NCBI GenBank assembly: GCA_013332095.1
Contig: JABENI010000009.1
Location: forward strand, 93,651-157,650
DNA length: 64,000 bases
Source: Candidatus Bathyoplasma sp. NZ
GTDB lineage: Bacteria; Bacillota_I; Bacilli_A; MAG-NZ
Direction: 5' to 3'
Part shown: positions 1 to 10,012 of the stretch, piece after piece
How positions within the stretch are numbered: position 1 is the first letter of the stretch
Layout: each line of letters starts with the position of its first letter
Notes under the pieces: model-generated
What the model was told of the DNA's origin: nothing
What the model saw: the letters and a program-made list of their open reading frames with translations, nothing else
Databases searched by the model: none
Made by a program: the position numbers and the translations under genes

Positions 1-96
1 GCTAAAATATTAAAGAAAGTGCCCATTGAGCACGTTAATTATCAAAAAATAATTGCAGAAATCAAACTGATTGAGGAGATTCTAAATGAAAGTTAA
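1..96 (+). CDS. trmK: tRNA (adenine-N1)-methyltransferase TrmK, C-terminal end (partial)
   Basis: An open frame runs from the window edge to a TAA at 94-96 and encodes about 31 residues of charged, helical sequence ending in an E-I-K-L-I-E-E-I-L helix. In Bacillota the gene directly before the Nif3-family gene is usually trmK (yqfN), whose C-terminus is a coiled-coil of this kind. The frame overlaps the next start codon by 11 bases, which implies translational coupling. The catalytic domain lies outside the window, so the identification rests on gene order and the helical tail. Confidence 0.55.
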   Translation, partial: AKILKKVPIEHVNYQKIIAEIKLIEEILNES

Positions 97-841
97 AAAA
101 ATATATCAATTTCTAAACGATAAATATCCTTTTTATGAACAAGAAGTTTGGGATAATAGCGGTCTTAATCTAGGTTCTTTTAAAAAAGAAGTTAAAGCAG
201 TGCTGTTGACTTTAGATATAACTTTAAAGGTTATTGCTGAAGCGATAGAAAAAAACTGCGACTTAATAATTTCCCATCATCCTTTACTAATCAGCGAAAT
301 TAAAGAAGTTAATTTAGATAAACTAATTGGTAAAAAACTCGAATTATTAATTAAAAATGATATAAGTGTTTTGAGTTTACACACTAATTATGATCTTTCA
401 AGCGAAGGAATGAATTATCAGTTGGCTAAAAAGATGAAATTGGATAAAATAGAAGTTGCTAAAAGCAATCCACTTATGTATAAAGGCTATTTTAAGGGTG
501 ATTTAGACACTTTTATCGCTAAGATAAAGGATACGTTCAAATTGGACTTTGTTCGTTACACAGGAGAAGATTTAGCCGATTTCAAAGTAGGGGTAATCGG
601 TGGCAGTGGTGCCAGCGAAAAAATTTTAAACGATTATAAAAAAGAAAAATTAGATTTATTCATTACTGGTGATATTAAAAGTCACTTTGCTAAAGATGCA
701 ACAGAATTAAACTTTAACATTTTAGATGTTTCGCATAACATTGAAAATATTTTTACCGAAATGATTGAAAATGATTTTTTAAAGTTAGAATTAAAAGTAA
801 TTAAATCTAGGATAAATACCGAACCGTTTAAATTAAAATAA
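86..841 (+). CDS. Nif3-like dinuclear metal centre protein
   Basis: This 251-residue protein belongs to the Nif3/YqfO (DUF34) family of hexameric proteins with a two-metal site; its cellular reaction is not firmly established. Visible family marks are the I-I-S-H-H-P motif near residues 61-66, the H-T-N-Y-D segment near 98-102 and the C-terminal D-V-S-H-N-I-E-N motif, which together supply the metal-binding His, Asp and Glu residues. It is the short form without the inserted PII-like domain of B. subtilis YqfO. It overlaps the end of the trmK frame, matching the yqfN-yqfO pair. Confidence 0.85.
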   Translation: MKVKKIYQFLNDKYPFYEQEVWDNSGLNLGSFKKEVKAVLLTLDITLKVIAEAIEKNCDLIISHHPLLISEIKEVNLDKLIGKKLELLIKNDISVLSLHTNYDLSSEGMNYQLAKKMKLDKIEVAKSNPLMYKGYFKGDLDTFIAKIKDTFKLDFVRYTGEDLADFKVGVIGGSGASEKILNDYKKEKLDLFITGDIKSHFAKDATELNFNILDVSHNIENIFTEMIENDFLKLELKVIKSRINTEPFKLK

Positions 842-872
842 AAATTGTAGCGAGATGCAATTTTTATTTTTT
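841..872 (+). terminator. Intrinsic terminator after the Nif3 gene
   Basis: A 7-bp stem AAAATTG/CAATTTT at 841-847 and 858-864 is followed by a T-rich run and lies directly after the Nif3 stop codon. The stem is AT-rich, so it is a weak terminator by sequence. Confidence 0.5.
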
Positions 873-929
873 TTAATGATAGTAATAAAATCTTAGTTAA
901 CTCATAAAATTTTAAGAGAATTGAAAACA

Positions 930-955
930 AAAAAGTGAGATAGAATATCCCACTT
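930..955 (-). terminator. Intrinsic terminator after the ferredoxin gene
   Basis: Read on the minus strand, AAGTGGGATA, a TTC loop and TATCTCACTT are followed by TTTTTTG. The 10-bp stem has one G-U pair. It lies about 40 bases after the ferredoxin stop. Confidence 0.7.
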
Positions 956-994
956 AAAATATATTTATACTAATAAAGTATAAAAAGTCTGTAA

Positions 995-1162
995 TTATCT
1001 TTCAAAAATTGCGTTTGAAGGACATACTGCTTCGCAAGCGCCACAATCGATACAAGTTTCTTCATCAATTACATAAATACCGCCTTCAGAGATACAATCT
1101 ACTGGACATTCTGCAGCACATGCACCACATGCAATACATTCATCATTAATAAATCTTGGCAT
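995..1162 (-). CDS. 2[4Fe-4S] ferredoxin, 55 residues
   Basis: A small gene on the minus strand encodes a 55-residue ferredoxin, an electron carrier of the cytosol. Two classical cluster motifs are visible: C-I-A-C-G-A-C-A-A-E-C-P near residues 9-20 and C-I-D-C-G-A-C-E-A-V-C-P near 37-48. All eight cluster cysteines are present with the usual spacing and Pro after the fourth Cys. The ATG is preceded by a GAGAGGAGAG ribosome-binding site. It has its own promoter and terminator, so it is monocistronic. It could serve the anaerobic redox enzymes of this cell, including the activase at 11-15 kb or the Rnf/Hyd complex at 42-54 kb; that link is inference. Confidence 0.93.
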   Translation of the reverse strand: MPRFINDECIACGACAAECPVDCISEGGIYVIDEETCIDCGACEAVCPSNAIFER

Positions 1163-1192
1163 AATAAATCTCTCCTCTCAATAAGTTATTTT

Positions 1193-1220
1193 ATTCTATC
1201 ACAAAAAAAAGAAATGTAAA
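1193..1220 (-). promoter_or_regulatory. Promoter of the ferredoxin gene
   Basis: On the minus strand, TTTACA at 1220-1215 and TAGAAT at 1198-1193 are separated by 16 bases, about 30 bases upstream of the ferredoxin ATG. Confidence 0.55.
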
Positions 1221-1320
1221 AGTTTTTTACTTTATTAATTGTAATCTAGCAAAAATTATTTATAATTCAAATGAACTACCTAATTTATTGTTTATTTTAC
1301 TGATTAATTTTTATACTGTC

Positions 1321-1349
1321 TTGATATTTTATAATTTTTGCGTTAAAAT
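1321..1349 (+). promoter_or_regulatory. Promoter of the yneF gene
   Basis: TTGATA at 1321-1326 and TAAAAT at 1344-1349 are separated by exactly 17 bases and followed within 15 bases by the AGAGGAGGGG ribosome-binding site of the downstream gene. Confidence 0.65.
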
Positions 1350-1375
1350 GTGAAAGTAATAGAGGAGGGGTAACA

Positions 1376-1603
1376 ATGCAAATGCAAATATGGTTATTAA
1401 TTATCGTAATAGTATCAGCAGTAGTGGCAGGATTAATTATTGGTTTTTTTGTTTCGCAAAAATATACCAAAAAATATTTAAGTGAAAATCCACCGATAAA
1501 TGAAGATATGATCAGAATGATGTATTCACAAATGGGAAGAAAACCATCTGAAAAGCAAGTTAGACAAATTATGGCGAGTATGAACATAGGTACTAAGAAA
1601 TAA
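1376..1603 (+). CDS. yneF: UPF0154 family small membrane protein (YneF-like)
   Basis: This is a 75-residue protein with one N-terminal membrane helix (residues about 5-27) followed by a basic stretch and the family block around I-N-E-D-M-I-R-M-M-Y-S-Q-M-G-R-K-P-S. This matches the UPF0154/YneF family of Bacillota, membrane-anchored proteins of unknown function. A strong AGAGGAGGGG site precedes the ATG; an in-frame ATG six bases downstream is an alternative start. It is transcribed alone, with its own promoter and a shared terminator. Confidence 0.85.
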   Translation: MQMQIWLLIIVIVSAVVAGLIIGFFVSQKYTKKYLSENPPINEDMIRMMYSQMGRKPSEKQVRQIMASMNIGTKK

Positions 1604-1618
1604 TAATAAATATTAAAA

Positions 1619-1653
1619 AAAAACTCTAGATTATAAAAAAAATCTAGGGTTTT
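1619..1653. terminator. Bidirectional terminator between yneF and plsY
   Basis: AAACTCTAGATT and AATCTAGGGTTT form a 12-bp stem with one G-U pair around an A-rich loop. A-runs on the left and T on the right serve both the rightward yneF transcript and the leftward plsY transcript. Confidence 0.7.
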
Positions 1654-1673
1654 AATGAAAATTAACAACAATT

Positions 1674-2255
1674 TTATTTTATTTTCTTTTCCACACCTTT
1701 AAAAATTCTTTGATAGTTTGGAATATGACGGTAAAGAATAAGTAAGGTCAATATTAAGATATAGAAAATATCAGTAATTTCAGCTTGATAAAAAATCATT
1801 CCTAGAAATATACTGATTGCAAATACGGTAGAACCGAGAGAGACATATTTAGTAATTTTGATCGTTATTACTGTTAAAACAAACGATATTAAAGCGATTA
1901 CAAAGTTAAAACCAAATATTGTACCAAGAGTAGGTGTAACGGCTTTACCACCTTTAAATTTAGCGAATAGCGGATAACAATGACCGAGTGTTACAAAAAT
2001 TCCCAGTAAAATTGGTGAGTAAGATATGTTTATTACTTGAATTTGTGCTAAGAATACTATTATAAAAGCTTTAAATGCATCAAGTATACCTGCGGGTAAT
2101 CCGAATTTTAGACCTAAAACTCTAATGGCATTAGTGGCACCTAGATTTCCACTACCATGCTCTCGTATATCAATATTTTTAAAAATTTTTCCAATTACCA
2201 AAGTAAAGGGAATAGATCCAATTAGATAAGCTATTAATAACCAAATGTTCTCCAT
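1674..2255 (-). CDS. plsY: Acyl-phosphate:glycerol-3-phosphate acyltransferase PlsY
   Basis: This 193-residue integral membrane enzyme transfers the acyl group from acyl-phosphate to glycerol-3-phosphate, the first step of phospholipid synthesis in PlsX/PlsY organisms. It shows the three PlsY motifs: the N-terminal G-S-I-P-F segment, H-G-S-G-N-L-G-A-T-N near residues 33-42 and the F-K-G-G-K-A-V-T-P-T-L-G loop near 100-111. Length and five hydrophobic segments fit the family. The gene is divergent from parE across a 64-bp gap with a GGAGG site before its ATG, the arrangement usual in Bacillota. Confidence 0.95.
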   Translation of the reverse strand: MENIWLLIAYLIGSIPFTLVIGKIFKNIDIREHGSGNLGATNAIRVLGLKFGLPAGILDAFKAFIIVFLAQIQVINISYSPILLGIFVTLGHCYPLFAKFKGGKAVTPTLGTIFGFNFVIALISFVLTVITIKITKYVSLGSTVFAISIFLGMIFYQAEITDIFYILILTLLILYRHIPNYQRIFKGVEKKIK

Positions 2256-2319
2256 GTAAAACCTCCGATAGTTTTATTCTATCATAAATTAAAATAATGT
2301 AAATAAAGGCTGTGTTAAA

Positions 2320-4233
2320 ATGACTAAATATAATCAAGATAGTATTCAAATTTTAGAAGGCTTAGAAGCTGTAAGAAAAAGACCAGGGATGTACATTGGA
2401 TCAACAGATGAGCGTGGACTTCACCATCTGATTTGGGAGATTGTAGACAATAGCATCGATGAAGTTTTAATGAATGAAGCTGATGAGATTAGAGTAATCA
2501 TCCATAAAGATAATTCAATCGAAATTAGTGATAACGGTCGAGGTATTCCTACAGGAATGCACAAAACAGGAGTTCCAACAACAGAAGTAATTTTTACTGT
2601 TTTACATGCAGGAGGTAAATTTGATGACTCTGGTTATAAATTTAGTGGTGGACTTCACGGTGTAGGGGCTAGCGTGGTAAATGCTCTCAGTGAATGGTTA
2701 GAAGTTACAATTTATCAAAAGAAAAAAATTTATCGACAAACTTTCACTGATGGTGGAAAAAATATTAGTAAATTAAAAGTGATCGGTAGTACAGATGAAA
2801 CAGGAACAACTGTTAGGTTTAAACCGGATAAAAAACATTTTTTAACTACAGTATTTAATTATCAAAAAATTAAAGAGCGATTGAGACAATCAGCCTTTTT
2901 AGTAAATAATTTAAAAATATCAGTTATAGATGAAAAAACAGAAGCTACTGAAGAATTTGAATACGAAAATGGAATTATCGCTTTTTTAGATTATTTAAAT
3001 GGCAACAGAACAGCACTTAACGAAGCTGTTTCTTTCAAAGGGGAATACAATGGCATCGAGGTTGATTTAGGATTACAGTTTAACGATGGTTATTCGGAAA
3101 AAATAGAATCGTTTGTGAATAATGTAAACACTAAAGATGGTGGAACACATGAAACAGGATTTAAAATAGGACTGACAAAAGTATTTAACGAGCACGCTAA
3201 AAAAATCGGTTTGATTAAAGGTAACGAGAAGTTAGAAGGGGTCGATATCCGTGAAGGAATGAATGCGATTATAAGTATTAAAATTCCTGAAAAATTTTTG
3301 CAATTTGAAGGTCAAACTAAATCAAAATTAGGAACTTCAGAAGCTAGAAGTGCGGTTGAAAGTGTCATTTTTGAAAAAATTAAATACTATTTAGAAGAAA
3401 ACGCCGAATTAGCAAATAATTTAATAAATAAATCAGTTCAAGCGAAAAAAGTTCGAGATGCTTCTAGAAAAGCCAAAGAAGAAGCGCGAAATAAAAAGAA
3501 AAAAAGTAAAAAAGATGTTATTTTAAGTGGCAAACTTTCACCAGCACAATTTAAAGATCCTAAACTAAAAGAACTGTTTTTAGTCGAGGGAGATTCAGCA
3601 GGAGGAAGTGCAAAACAAGGTAGAGATAGAAGATTTCAAGCAATTTTACCGCTTCGTGGTAAAGTGATAAATACCGAAAGAGCGAATACCACTGATGTTC
3701 TTAAAAATGAAGAAATTAGTACGATTATCAATACAATCGGTGCAGGACTAGGAGAAAACTTTAGTTTGGCTGATGTTGGCTATAATAAAATAATTATTAT
3801 GACCGATGCTGACACGGATGGTGCACATATCCAAGTGCTCTTATTGACATTTTTCTTTAGATATATGCCCGAACTGTTTGATAACGGAAAAATATACATC
3901 GCTAGCCCACCGCTTTTTAAAATTACTTTTTCTAGGAAGAAAAAAAATCCAGTTGATTATGCCTGGAGTGAAAAGGAATTAGCTAAAAAAACTAAAGGTA
4001 AAGAGTTTAATATTCAAAGATTTAAAGGGTTGGGAGAAATGAATGCCGACCAACTTTGGGATACAACGATGAATCCTGAAACAAGAACATTAATTAAGGT
4101 AGAAATTGATGATTTATTAGAAGCAGAAAAGAATATTAGTACTTTAATGGGAGATAATCCCGAACAACGTCGTGAATGGATAGAAAATAATATTTCATTT
4201 GTGGCAAATGATGATTTTATTATTGAAGATTAG
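2320..4233 (+). CDS. parE: DNA topoisomerase IV subunit B
   Basis: ParE is the ATPase subunit of topoisomerase IV, which decatenates replicated chromosomes. The 637-residue protein has the GHKL ATPase domain (V-D-N-S-I-D-E near 42-48, D-N-G-R-G-I-P near 71-77, G-G-L-H-G-V-G-A near 110-117), a transducer region, and the TOPRIM segment (L-V-E-G-D-S-A-G-G near 421-429 and [10 protein letters not shown] near 491-500). It ends without the insertion typical of GyrB. The parC neighbour 8 bases downstream and plsY upstream favour ParE over GyrB. Confidence 0.95.
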   Translation: MTKYNQDSIQILEGLEAVRKRPGMYIGSTDERGLHHLIWEIVDNSIDEVLMNEADEIRVIIHKDNSIEISDNGRGIPTGMHKTGVPTTEVIFTVLHAGGKFDDSGYKFSGGLHGVGASVVNALSEWLEVTIYQKKKIYRQTFTDGGKNISKLKVIGSTDETGTTVRFKPDKKHFLTTVFNYQKIKERLRQSAFLVNNLKISVIDEKTEATEEFEYENGIIAFLDYLNGNRTALNEAVSFKGEYNGIEVDLGLQFNDGYSEKIESFVNNVNTKDGGTHETGFKIGLTKVFNEHAKKIGLIKGNEKLEGVDIREGMNAIISIKIPEKFLQFEGQTKSKLGTSEARSAVESVIFEKIKYYLEENAELANNLINKSVQAKKVRDASRKAKEEARNKKKKSKKDVILSGKLSPAQFKDPKLKELFLVEGDSAGGSAKQGRDRRFQAILPLRGKVINTERANTTDVLKNEEISTIINTIGAGLGENFSLADVGYNKIIIMTDADTDGAHIQVLLLTFFFRYMPELFDNGKIYIASPPLFKITFSRKKKNPVDYAWSEKELAKKTKGKEFNIQRFKGLGEMNADQLWDTTMNPETRTLIKVEIDDLLEAEKNISTLMGDNPEQRREWIENNISFVANDDFIIED

Positions 4234-4241
4234 GTGGAATA

Positions 4242-6785
4242 ATGGCTAAAAAAATAAAAGAAAAATTAGATATCCTATTTAAAGAAGAGATAATTTGTTC
4301 AAACTTAGAAAAAGTTGTATCTGAAAGATTTGGTGCTTATTCTAAGTACATCATTCAAGATAGAGCTTTACCTAATGTTAAAGATGGTTTAAAGCCAGTC
4401 CAAAGAAGAATTCTTTATGGAATGTACAAAATGGGGATGTTTTCTAATAAACCGTACAAAAAATCTGCCAGAATTGTCGGAGAAGTAATGGGGAAATATC
4501 ACCCACACGGTGATTCATCTATTTACGAAGCAATGGTTAGAATGAGCCAAGACTTTAAAACAAATATGCTATTAGTCGATATCCACGGTAACAACGGTTC
4601 AATCGATGGAGATTCAGCAGCAGCGATGCGTTATACTGAAGCCCGTTTAACTAAAGCGTCGGAAGAACTACTGAGAGATATCGGTAAAAATACTGTTGAC
4701 TACATTCCAAACTTTGATGATGAAGAGTACGAACCGGTAGTTTTACCTAGTAAAATTCCTAATATTTTAGTAAATGGCTCTACCGGTATTTCCAGTGGAT
4801 ATGCTACTAATATTCCACCGCATAACCCTCTTGAGATTATCAACGCGGTAATTAAAAGAATTAAAAAACCTAGTAGTAGTTTATCAGAAATAATGGAATA
4901 TGTGAGAGGTCCGGACTTTCCTACAGGCGGAATCGTTGAAGGAAAAAAAGGAATTACCGATGCTTTTGAAACGGGGAGCGGTAAAATTGTTATTAAAGCA
5001 AAAGTTGCAATTGAAAATAATGCAATTATTGTTACTGAGTTACCGTACGAGGTAAATAAAGCAAATTTAGTTAGAAAAATAGATGAAATTAGAATCCAAA
5101 AAAAGGTTCCAGGAATTAGTGAAGTAAGAGATGAATCAGATAGAGATGGTCTGAGAATCGCAATTGATTTGAAAGATGATTGTGACAGCAATGTAGTCTT
5201 GAGTTATCTGTACAAATTTACTGAATTAAAGAGGAATTATTCCTACAATATGACCGCGATTAATAATCGTTGCCCAAAGCAAATGGGATTGATAGAAATA
5301 TTAGATGCTTATATTGGTCATCAAAAAGAAATTATGACTCGACGCTGTGAATTTGACTTAGAAAAAGCTGCTAAAAGACTTCATATAGTCGACGGTCTTA
5401 AAAAGATGGTTAGTATTTTAGATGAAGTAATTAAAGCGATTAGAGAGAGTCATAATAAAGCAGAATCTAAAGAAAACATTAAAAATAAATTTAACTTTTC
5501 ACTTGAACAAGCGGAAGCAATTGTGACTTTACAGTTATACCGTTTATCAAATACTGATATTGTTGAACTAGAAGAAGAGTTTTATGGTTTATTAAAAGAA
5601 ATTGATAGTTTAAGTGAAATTTTAAATGATACAAAAATTCTTAACAACATTATTGTGAAAGAGTTAAATGATATTAAGAAAAACTTTAAAGATATTAGAA
5701 AAACTAAAATTGAAGATGAAATAAAAGAAATTAAAATTAATCAAGAAGATCTAATTATAAAAGAAGAGTGTTTGATTACCTTTACTAAAGATAACTATAT
5801 CAAAAGAACTAAATACTCTAAACAAAGTAATTATTTAAAAGAAAATTATGGAATAAAAGAAAATGATTTAATCACTCATAATTTTCACAGTAATACCTTG
5901 AATAAAGTGATTGCTTTTACTAGCAAAGGAAATTATTTATTTATTCCTATTCATACTTTAGTCGATAGTAAATGGAAAAATATCGGTACTCATATCAGTA
6001 ATATTGTAACTATTGATACTGATGAAAAAATAGTAAATTTATTCGTAATCGAAAACTTTAAAAATGAATTATATTTCTTAATTACGACTAGAGAAGGATT
6101 AGTTAAACGTACTAAAATAAATGAATTTGAAGTTGTTCGTTATTCGAAAAAAATAAAAGCAACGAAAATTAAAAATACAGATTCAGTAGTTAGTGTAGAC
6201 ATTGGAAACGATACTGAAAATATTTTAGTAGTATCAACACTAGGAAAAGCAATGATTTATCCAGTAAGCGAAATAAATGAATTTGGGACAAATGCTTCAG
6301 GAGTAATCTGTGCTCGGATAACAGCAAAAAATAAAGAACATGAAAATATTTTAGGTTGTAAATATTTAAAAAAGACTAGCGATGCTTTAATTTTAACAAC
6401 TAGTGGAAACATCATTAGAATTAATAGCGATTATATTGAACATTCTAAAAGGACAAGAACTTTGAATTCAATTATTAACAAATCAAAATCAGAATCCAAG
6501 TTTTTTGTAGACTTTATCGTTGTCGACAAAGCAGATTTAAAAAATAATGCTGAAATTATGATAATCAGCGATGAAGATAAAGTTAGTATTGAAGGAGCAA
6601 GCATTAAATATACTAAATCGAAAAATGGAAATAAGTTAGTGAATTTAAAGGGTCTTAAAAAACTTTTCAAAATTCAAACAAATTTAGACTTTGGAAATAC
6701 TAAGAAAACGAAACAGTATAAAGATAATCAAGCACCTAAAATAGATTTGTTTGATGATGAAGAACAGATAAAATTTGACATATAA
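4242..6785 (+). CDS. parC: DNA topoisomerase IV subunit A
   Basis: ParC is the DNA-cleaving subunit of topoisomerase IV. The 847-residue protein carries the winged-helix/tower core with the catalytic Tyr at about residue 131 in A-M-R-Y-T-E-A-R-L and the H-P-H-G-D-S-S-I-Y segment upstream. The C-terminal pinwheel is present but divergent, with only weak blade motifs, as expected for ParC rather than GyrA. A GTGGAAT site precedes the ATG and the gene is co-transcribed with parE. Confidence 0.95.
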   Translation: MAKKIKEKLDILFKEEIICSNLEKVVSERFGAYSKYIIQDRALPNVKDGLKPVQRRILYGMYKMGMFSNKPYKKSARIVGEVMGKYHPHGDSSIYEAMVRMSQDFKTNMLLVDIHGNNGSIDGDSAAAMRYTEARLTKASEELLRDIGKNTVDYIPNFDDEEYEPVVLPSKIPNILVNGSTGISSGYATNIPPHNPLEIINAVIKRIKKPSSSLSEIMEYVRGPDFPTGGIVEGKKGITDAFETGSGKIVIKAKVAIENNAIIVTELPYEVNKANLVRKIDEIRIQKKVPGISEVRDESDRDGLRIAIDLKDDCDSNVVLSYLYKFTELKRNYSYNMTAINNRCPKQMGLIEILDAYIGHQKEIMTRRCEFDLEKAAKRLHIVDGLKKMVSILDEVIKAIRESHNKAESKENIKNKFNFSLEQAEAIVTLQLYRLSNTDIVELEEEFYGLLKEIDSLSEILNDTKILNNIIVKELNDIKKNFKDIRKTKIEDEIKEIKINQEDLIIKEECLITFTKDNYIKRTKYSKQSNYLKENYGIKENDLITHNFHSNTLNKVIAFTSKGNYLFIPIHTLVDSKWKNIGTHISNIVTIDTDEKIVNLFVIENFKNELYFLITTREGLVKRTKINEFEVVRYSKKIKATKIKNTDSVVSVDIGNDTENILVVSTLGKAMIYPVSEINEFGTNASGVICARITAKNKEHENILGCKYLKKTSDALILTTSGNIIRINSDYIEHSKRTRTLNSIINKSKSESKFFVDFIVVDKADLKNNAEIMIISDEDKVSIEGASIKYTKSKNGNKLVNLKGLKKLFKIQTNLDFGNTKKTKQYKDNQAPKIDLFDDEEQIKFDI

Positions 6786-6790
6786 ACAAA

Positions 6791-6819
6791 AAAAAGTATT
6801 GAAACACAATACTTTTTTT
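6791..6819 (+). terminator. Intrinsic terminator of parE-parC
   Basis: AAAAAGTATTG, an AAACA loop and CAATACTTTTTTT form an 11-bp stem followed by a T-run, directly after the parC stop. Confidence 0.85.
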
Positions 6820-6867
6820 AATATTTGTTATATAATTAAAAATAATGATTAAAAAAGGAGAAAATTT

Positions 6868-7635
6868 ATGAATTACAAATTAGCTAGAATTATGGCTTTT
6901 ATCGTGCATAATGGATATACGATAACTGACCCTTTAAGATTATTTGATTCACTTATGAAAAATGAAAAAGAAACTTACACCTTAGAATATGTAGCAGTTG
7001 AAAAAAATACAGTCTTTTTTGAATTGAATGGAATATTCGGATTTATTTCATTTGTAGGTGCACCATATCCATTTACACAGTTAGATGGAACGTTAAAGTA
7101 TGCCTGGCATTGGCCAAAGGTAGATGAAATTATTAGAAATCATGAACAACAAGTACTTATTAATTTAATGACCGACCTAGGAGGACATACACAGTTAGAA
7201 AAAAGTATTCTTTTATCAAAACTTGTAGCGTCAGTTCTTAAAGAAATCGATGGAATGGGAGTAATTTGGGCAAGTAGTAAAGCGATGAATTCGAAACAAA
7301 GTTTTATTGACCAAGTTGAAGATATTGAAGAAATATTACCGATAAATTTGTGGGTTGCTTTTAAGTTTGATAAAATTTCAGATGAAGAGTCGAAGATAGT
7401 ATCAAAAGGAATGGAACTTTTTGATTTAATGGAAATTGAAATGGTAGAAAATAATGAAAATTTAATGAAAACATTTGAGTTTGTTTACAGTCTTGCTGAC
7501 TATTTAATAAGAAGAGGTAACATTATTAAAGATGGCGATATAATTGATGAATTGTACGGTAAAAAAGTAGTTGCAGAGTACATTGATTCTACAGAAAACA
7601 AAGATTGTAAAGTTTTGAAAATTAAATACCTTTAA
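6868..7635 (+). CDS. DUF4261-like protein, 255 residues
   Basis: This soluble protein of unknown function has no signal peptide or membrane helix. It opens with an amphipathic region, then an F-F-E-L-N-G-I-F-G-F-I strand pair near 50-62, a W-H-W-P-K-V-D-E-I-I-R-N-H block near 85-97 and a central T-Q-L-E-K-S...W-A-S-S segment. These features resemble the DUF4261 family, which is seen in many Bacillota without an assigned role. An AAAGGAG site precedes the ATG. It stands alone between the parC terminator and the next gene. The family call is from pattern memory only. Confidence 0.55.
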   Translation: MNYKLARIMAFIVHNGYTITDPLRLFDSLMKNEKETYTLEYVAVEKNTVFFELNGIFGFISFVGAPYPFTQLDGTLKYAWHWPKVDEIIRNHEQQVLINLMTDLGGHTQLEKSILLSKLVASVLKEIDGMGVIWASSKAMNSKQSFIDQVEDIEEILPINLWVAFKFDKISDEESKIVSKGMELFDLMEIEMVENNENLMKTFEFVYSLADYLIRRGNIIKDGDIIDELYGKKVVAEYIDSTENKDCKVLKIKYL

Positions 7636-7720
7636 ATTGCAAGTTCGGACAAATATTTTGATAAAAATAAGTTAAAACATATTATATACTAAAAAAAGTT
7701 ATTTACATTGGAGGATAAAG

Positions 7721-8752
7721 ATGAGTTTTATTAAAAGTTTAGATAAATTAATACTTCCGAATGATATTATTATAAATTTGTCTAAGATATACTTTAGTAA
7801 AGGTCGACAAAACTATCACGAAAGTATAATCAAAAGTGATATCAATGTAATAATCAATCAGACTATTGAAAAAGATATATTTTATTTTACCAAAATAATA
7901 GGTTTTAAAATATCTGAAAACAGACTAAAAATATTATCAAATAAAAATATTATTCCTAAAAATAAACAAGAAAAAACAGTTTTAAATCTAAAAAAAACGT
8001 TTAAAAATATTTTTATGAATTATAAATCTTTTGAGTTCACGACCAATGAGTATCAATCAATTCATAAAGTTGTGTTTCATGATTTAGGTAAAGTTGGCTT
8101 TAAAAAAAGCATTAACGGTCGAAGTAAACGGTTAATTTTAGATGAAACGTTTGAACAAGTATCCAGGTTGTATGAAAATGATAAATATGAGAAACTACTG
8201 TTAAGTATTTTAACTTTTATCGATGTATACAACATAAAAGCATTTAGTGAGTACAACGAATTTAGTAGTTTACTGTTACTTCAATTGTTTTTGATGAAAC
8301 TAGGCTTTAAAAACTTTCATTATACAAGCATATTTGAGTATATTTATTTCAATATAAACGATTATCGAATAGCTATTGCTGCTTCAACATTTAATTATGA
8401 AGAAGGCATTAGTCAACCGCTGTATATAATACGTTTTTTCTTAAAAGCACTGACAAAAACATCTTTAGAAATGGAACAAATCGTTAGAAATCACGATTTT
8501 GATAAAGGTTTAAACAAATCTTATAGTATTGAAAATACTATTTACAAATTATCGCAAGTCTTCACTAAAGAAGATATTAGAAAAAAACATCCATACGTAT
8601 CAGATTCCACGATAAATAGGACATTAAATAGATTAAAAGATAAAAAGATTATTAGACCACTTGGAAAAGGTAGAAGTGCACGTTGGATTAAAATTAAATC
8701 ACCTGAGAAGTTCCAAATCAATGAACAACTAACTCTTGAGGATTTATTTTAA
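7721..8752 (+). CDS. Degenerate Fic-like protein with C-terminal winged helix
   Basis: This 343-residue protein is not a clear member of any enzyme family. The middle (residues about 155-265) follows the helical order of Fic AMP-transferases: a helix before the catalytic loop, then a leucine-rich helix ending L-K-L-G-F, then a helix equivalent to the Fic S-x-Y-I-x-x-N-x-x-x-Y-Y segment. The catalytic H-P-F-x-D-G-N-G-R loop is missing and is replaced by K-A-F-S-E-Y-N-E-F. The last 60 residues form a winged helix with T-I-N-R-T-L-N-R-L-K-D-K-K-I-I-R. A DNA-binding regulator built on a dead Fic fold is the best reading, by inference. It overlaps the next gene by one base (TAATG). Confidence 0.5.
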   Translation: MSFIKSLDKLILPNDIIINLSKIYFSKGRQNYHESIIKSDINVIINQTIEKDIFYFTKIIGFKISENRLKILSNKNIIPKNKQEKTVLNLKKTFKNIFMNYKSFEFTTNEYQSIHKVVFHDLGKVGFKKSINGRSKRLILDETFEQVSRLYENDKYEKLLLSILTFIDVYNIKAFSEYNEFSSLLLLQLFLMKLGFKNFHYTSIFEYIYFNINDYRIAIAASTFNYEEGISQPLYIIRFFLKALTKTSLEMEQIVRNHDFDKGLNKSYSIENTIYKLSQVFTKEDIRKKHPYVSDSTINRTLNRLKDKKIIRPLGKGRSARWIKIKSPEKFQINEQLTLEDLF

Positions 8753-9543
8753 TGATTAAAGTAAACTATCACACCCATGTGAAAAGATGTAAACACGCTA
8801 GAGGTAATGTCGAAGAACATGTAAAAACAAGTATTGAGAATGGATTTCAAACTATCGGAATTAGCGATCATATGCCAGCACCAATTATTGAGGGATTCCC
8901 TGAAAAATTCGTTTTAAAGCACCGAATGAATATCAATGAATTAGAGGACTATTTAGCAGAAATAGAAGCAGCAAAGCAAAAATACGGTCATTTAATCAAT
9001 ATTTACGGTGGCTTTGAGTGTGAATATTGGGAAACACATTTAAAATACTTAAAAATGTTAAAAGAAAAAAGCGATTATTTAGTATTTGGCAACCACCGGA
9101 TTAAACAGGATGGTAAAGTAGTTTCCGCTTTTTCTATCAATACAGCAGAAGAGGCATTAATCTATGCAAATAACGCTAAAAAAGGTTTAGAATCAGGGCT
9201 GTTTAACTGTATGGTTCATCCAGATTTATATTTATCAAAATATCAATGGAACAAAACCAGTTTAGAAGTAGCCAAAATAATATGTAAAGCAGCTAAAGAT
9301 AATGATATTCCATTAGAGATTAATGCAAAAGGAATCAGTTTAGGTAAAAGAATAATCGATAACCAAAGTAAATATTTATATCCTAGAGAGGAATTTTGGG
9401 AAGTAGCTAAACAATTTGATTGTAAAATCATTGTTGGTTTAGATGCACATAGTTTAAATATATACGATTCACCGTTATTAGAGGAAGTAATGCAGTTTGT
9501 AGATAAGATGGATATAAAACTAGTAGATAAGTTATCGTTTTAA
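8752..9543 (+). CDS. PHP-family histidinol-phosphatase-like phosphoesterase
   Basis: This is a 263-residue PHP-domain metal-dependent phosphatase. Metal-binding motifs are in the usual order: H-T-H near 7-9, C-K-H-A at 13-16, S-D-H near 38-40, G-G-F-E-C-E-Y near 86-92, F-G-N-H-R near 116-120, M-V-H-P-D near 157-161 and D-A-H near 236-238. The closest family is HisJ/HisK histidinol-phosphatase, but no histidine biosynthesis genes are nearby, so the physiological substrate is open. It is translationally coupled to the Fic-like gene. Its 3' end is duplicated downstream in decayed form. Confidence 0.75.
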   Translation: MIKVNYHTHVKRCKHARGNVEEHVKTSIENGFQTIGISDHMPAPIIEGFPEKFVLKHRMNINELEDYLAEIEAAKQKYGHLINIYGGFECEYWETHLKYLKMLKEKSDYLVFGNHRIKQDGKVVSAFSINTAEEALIYANNAKKGLESGLFNCMVHPDLYLSKYQWNKTSLEVAKIICKAAKDNDIPLEINAKGISLGKRIIDNQSKYLYPREEFWEVAKQFDCKIIVGLDAHSLNIYDSPLLEEVMQFVDKMDIKLVDKLSF

Positions 9544-10012
9544 TAAAAATTGTAATATTTAAAAAATAGCAAATATACTAAGAGGGAAAATGATAAAAAC
9601 TCCCTTTTTTTAAATTTACCAGAAAGTACTTTACTGTAGAACAGTGTAGGTTTTTGAATTTCGATTGACCTCACAGCATAAAAAAAATCACTCTAAACTT
9701 AATTTAATTTGTAAGATCATTGTTGATTCAGAGGCATATGGTTTAATTCACGGTATTAGAAGAAGTAATGCAGTTTGTAAATAAGATGGATATAAAACTA
9801 ATAGATAAGTTATCGTTTTAATATAAATTGTAATATTCAAAAAATAGAAAATACAATAAAGAGGGAAAATGATAAAAACTCTCTTTTTTTAAAAATCACC
9901 AGAAATTGCCTTTATTGATACTAATCTATGATTTTGAATTTCGATTGCTCTCACAGCATAAAAAAAAAATTACTCTAAAATTAATTTAATTTGCAAAATC
10001 ATAACTACTGCT
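9413..10012 (+). repeat. Tandem degenerate copies of the PHP gene tail and terminator
   Basis: The segment 9413-9700 (last 43 codons of the phosphatase gene plus its terminator region) is repeated at 9701-9982 with many substitutions and small indels. A third copy begins at 9983 and fades after about 25 bases. In copy 2 the final 20 codons still read E-E-V-M-Q-F-V-N-K-M-D with conservative changes and end at the same TAA, but the upstream part is frameshifted. The shared flank includes the terminator and a CTCACAGCATAAAAAAA block. This is a decayed tandem duplication with a period of about 285 bases; no start codon or intact gene remains in copies 2 and 3. Confidence 0.75.
9583..9611 (+). terminator. 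Terminator after the PHP phosphatase gene
   Basis: AGGGA and TCCCT flank a 13-base A-rich loop and are followed by seven Ts. The same element, with one stem base changed, recurs near 9862-9892 in the decayed copy. Confidence 0.55.
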
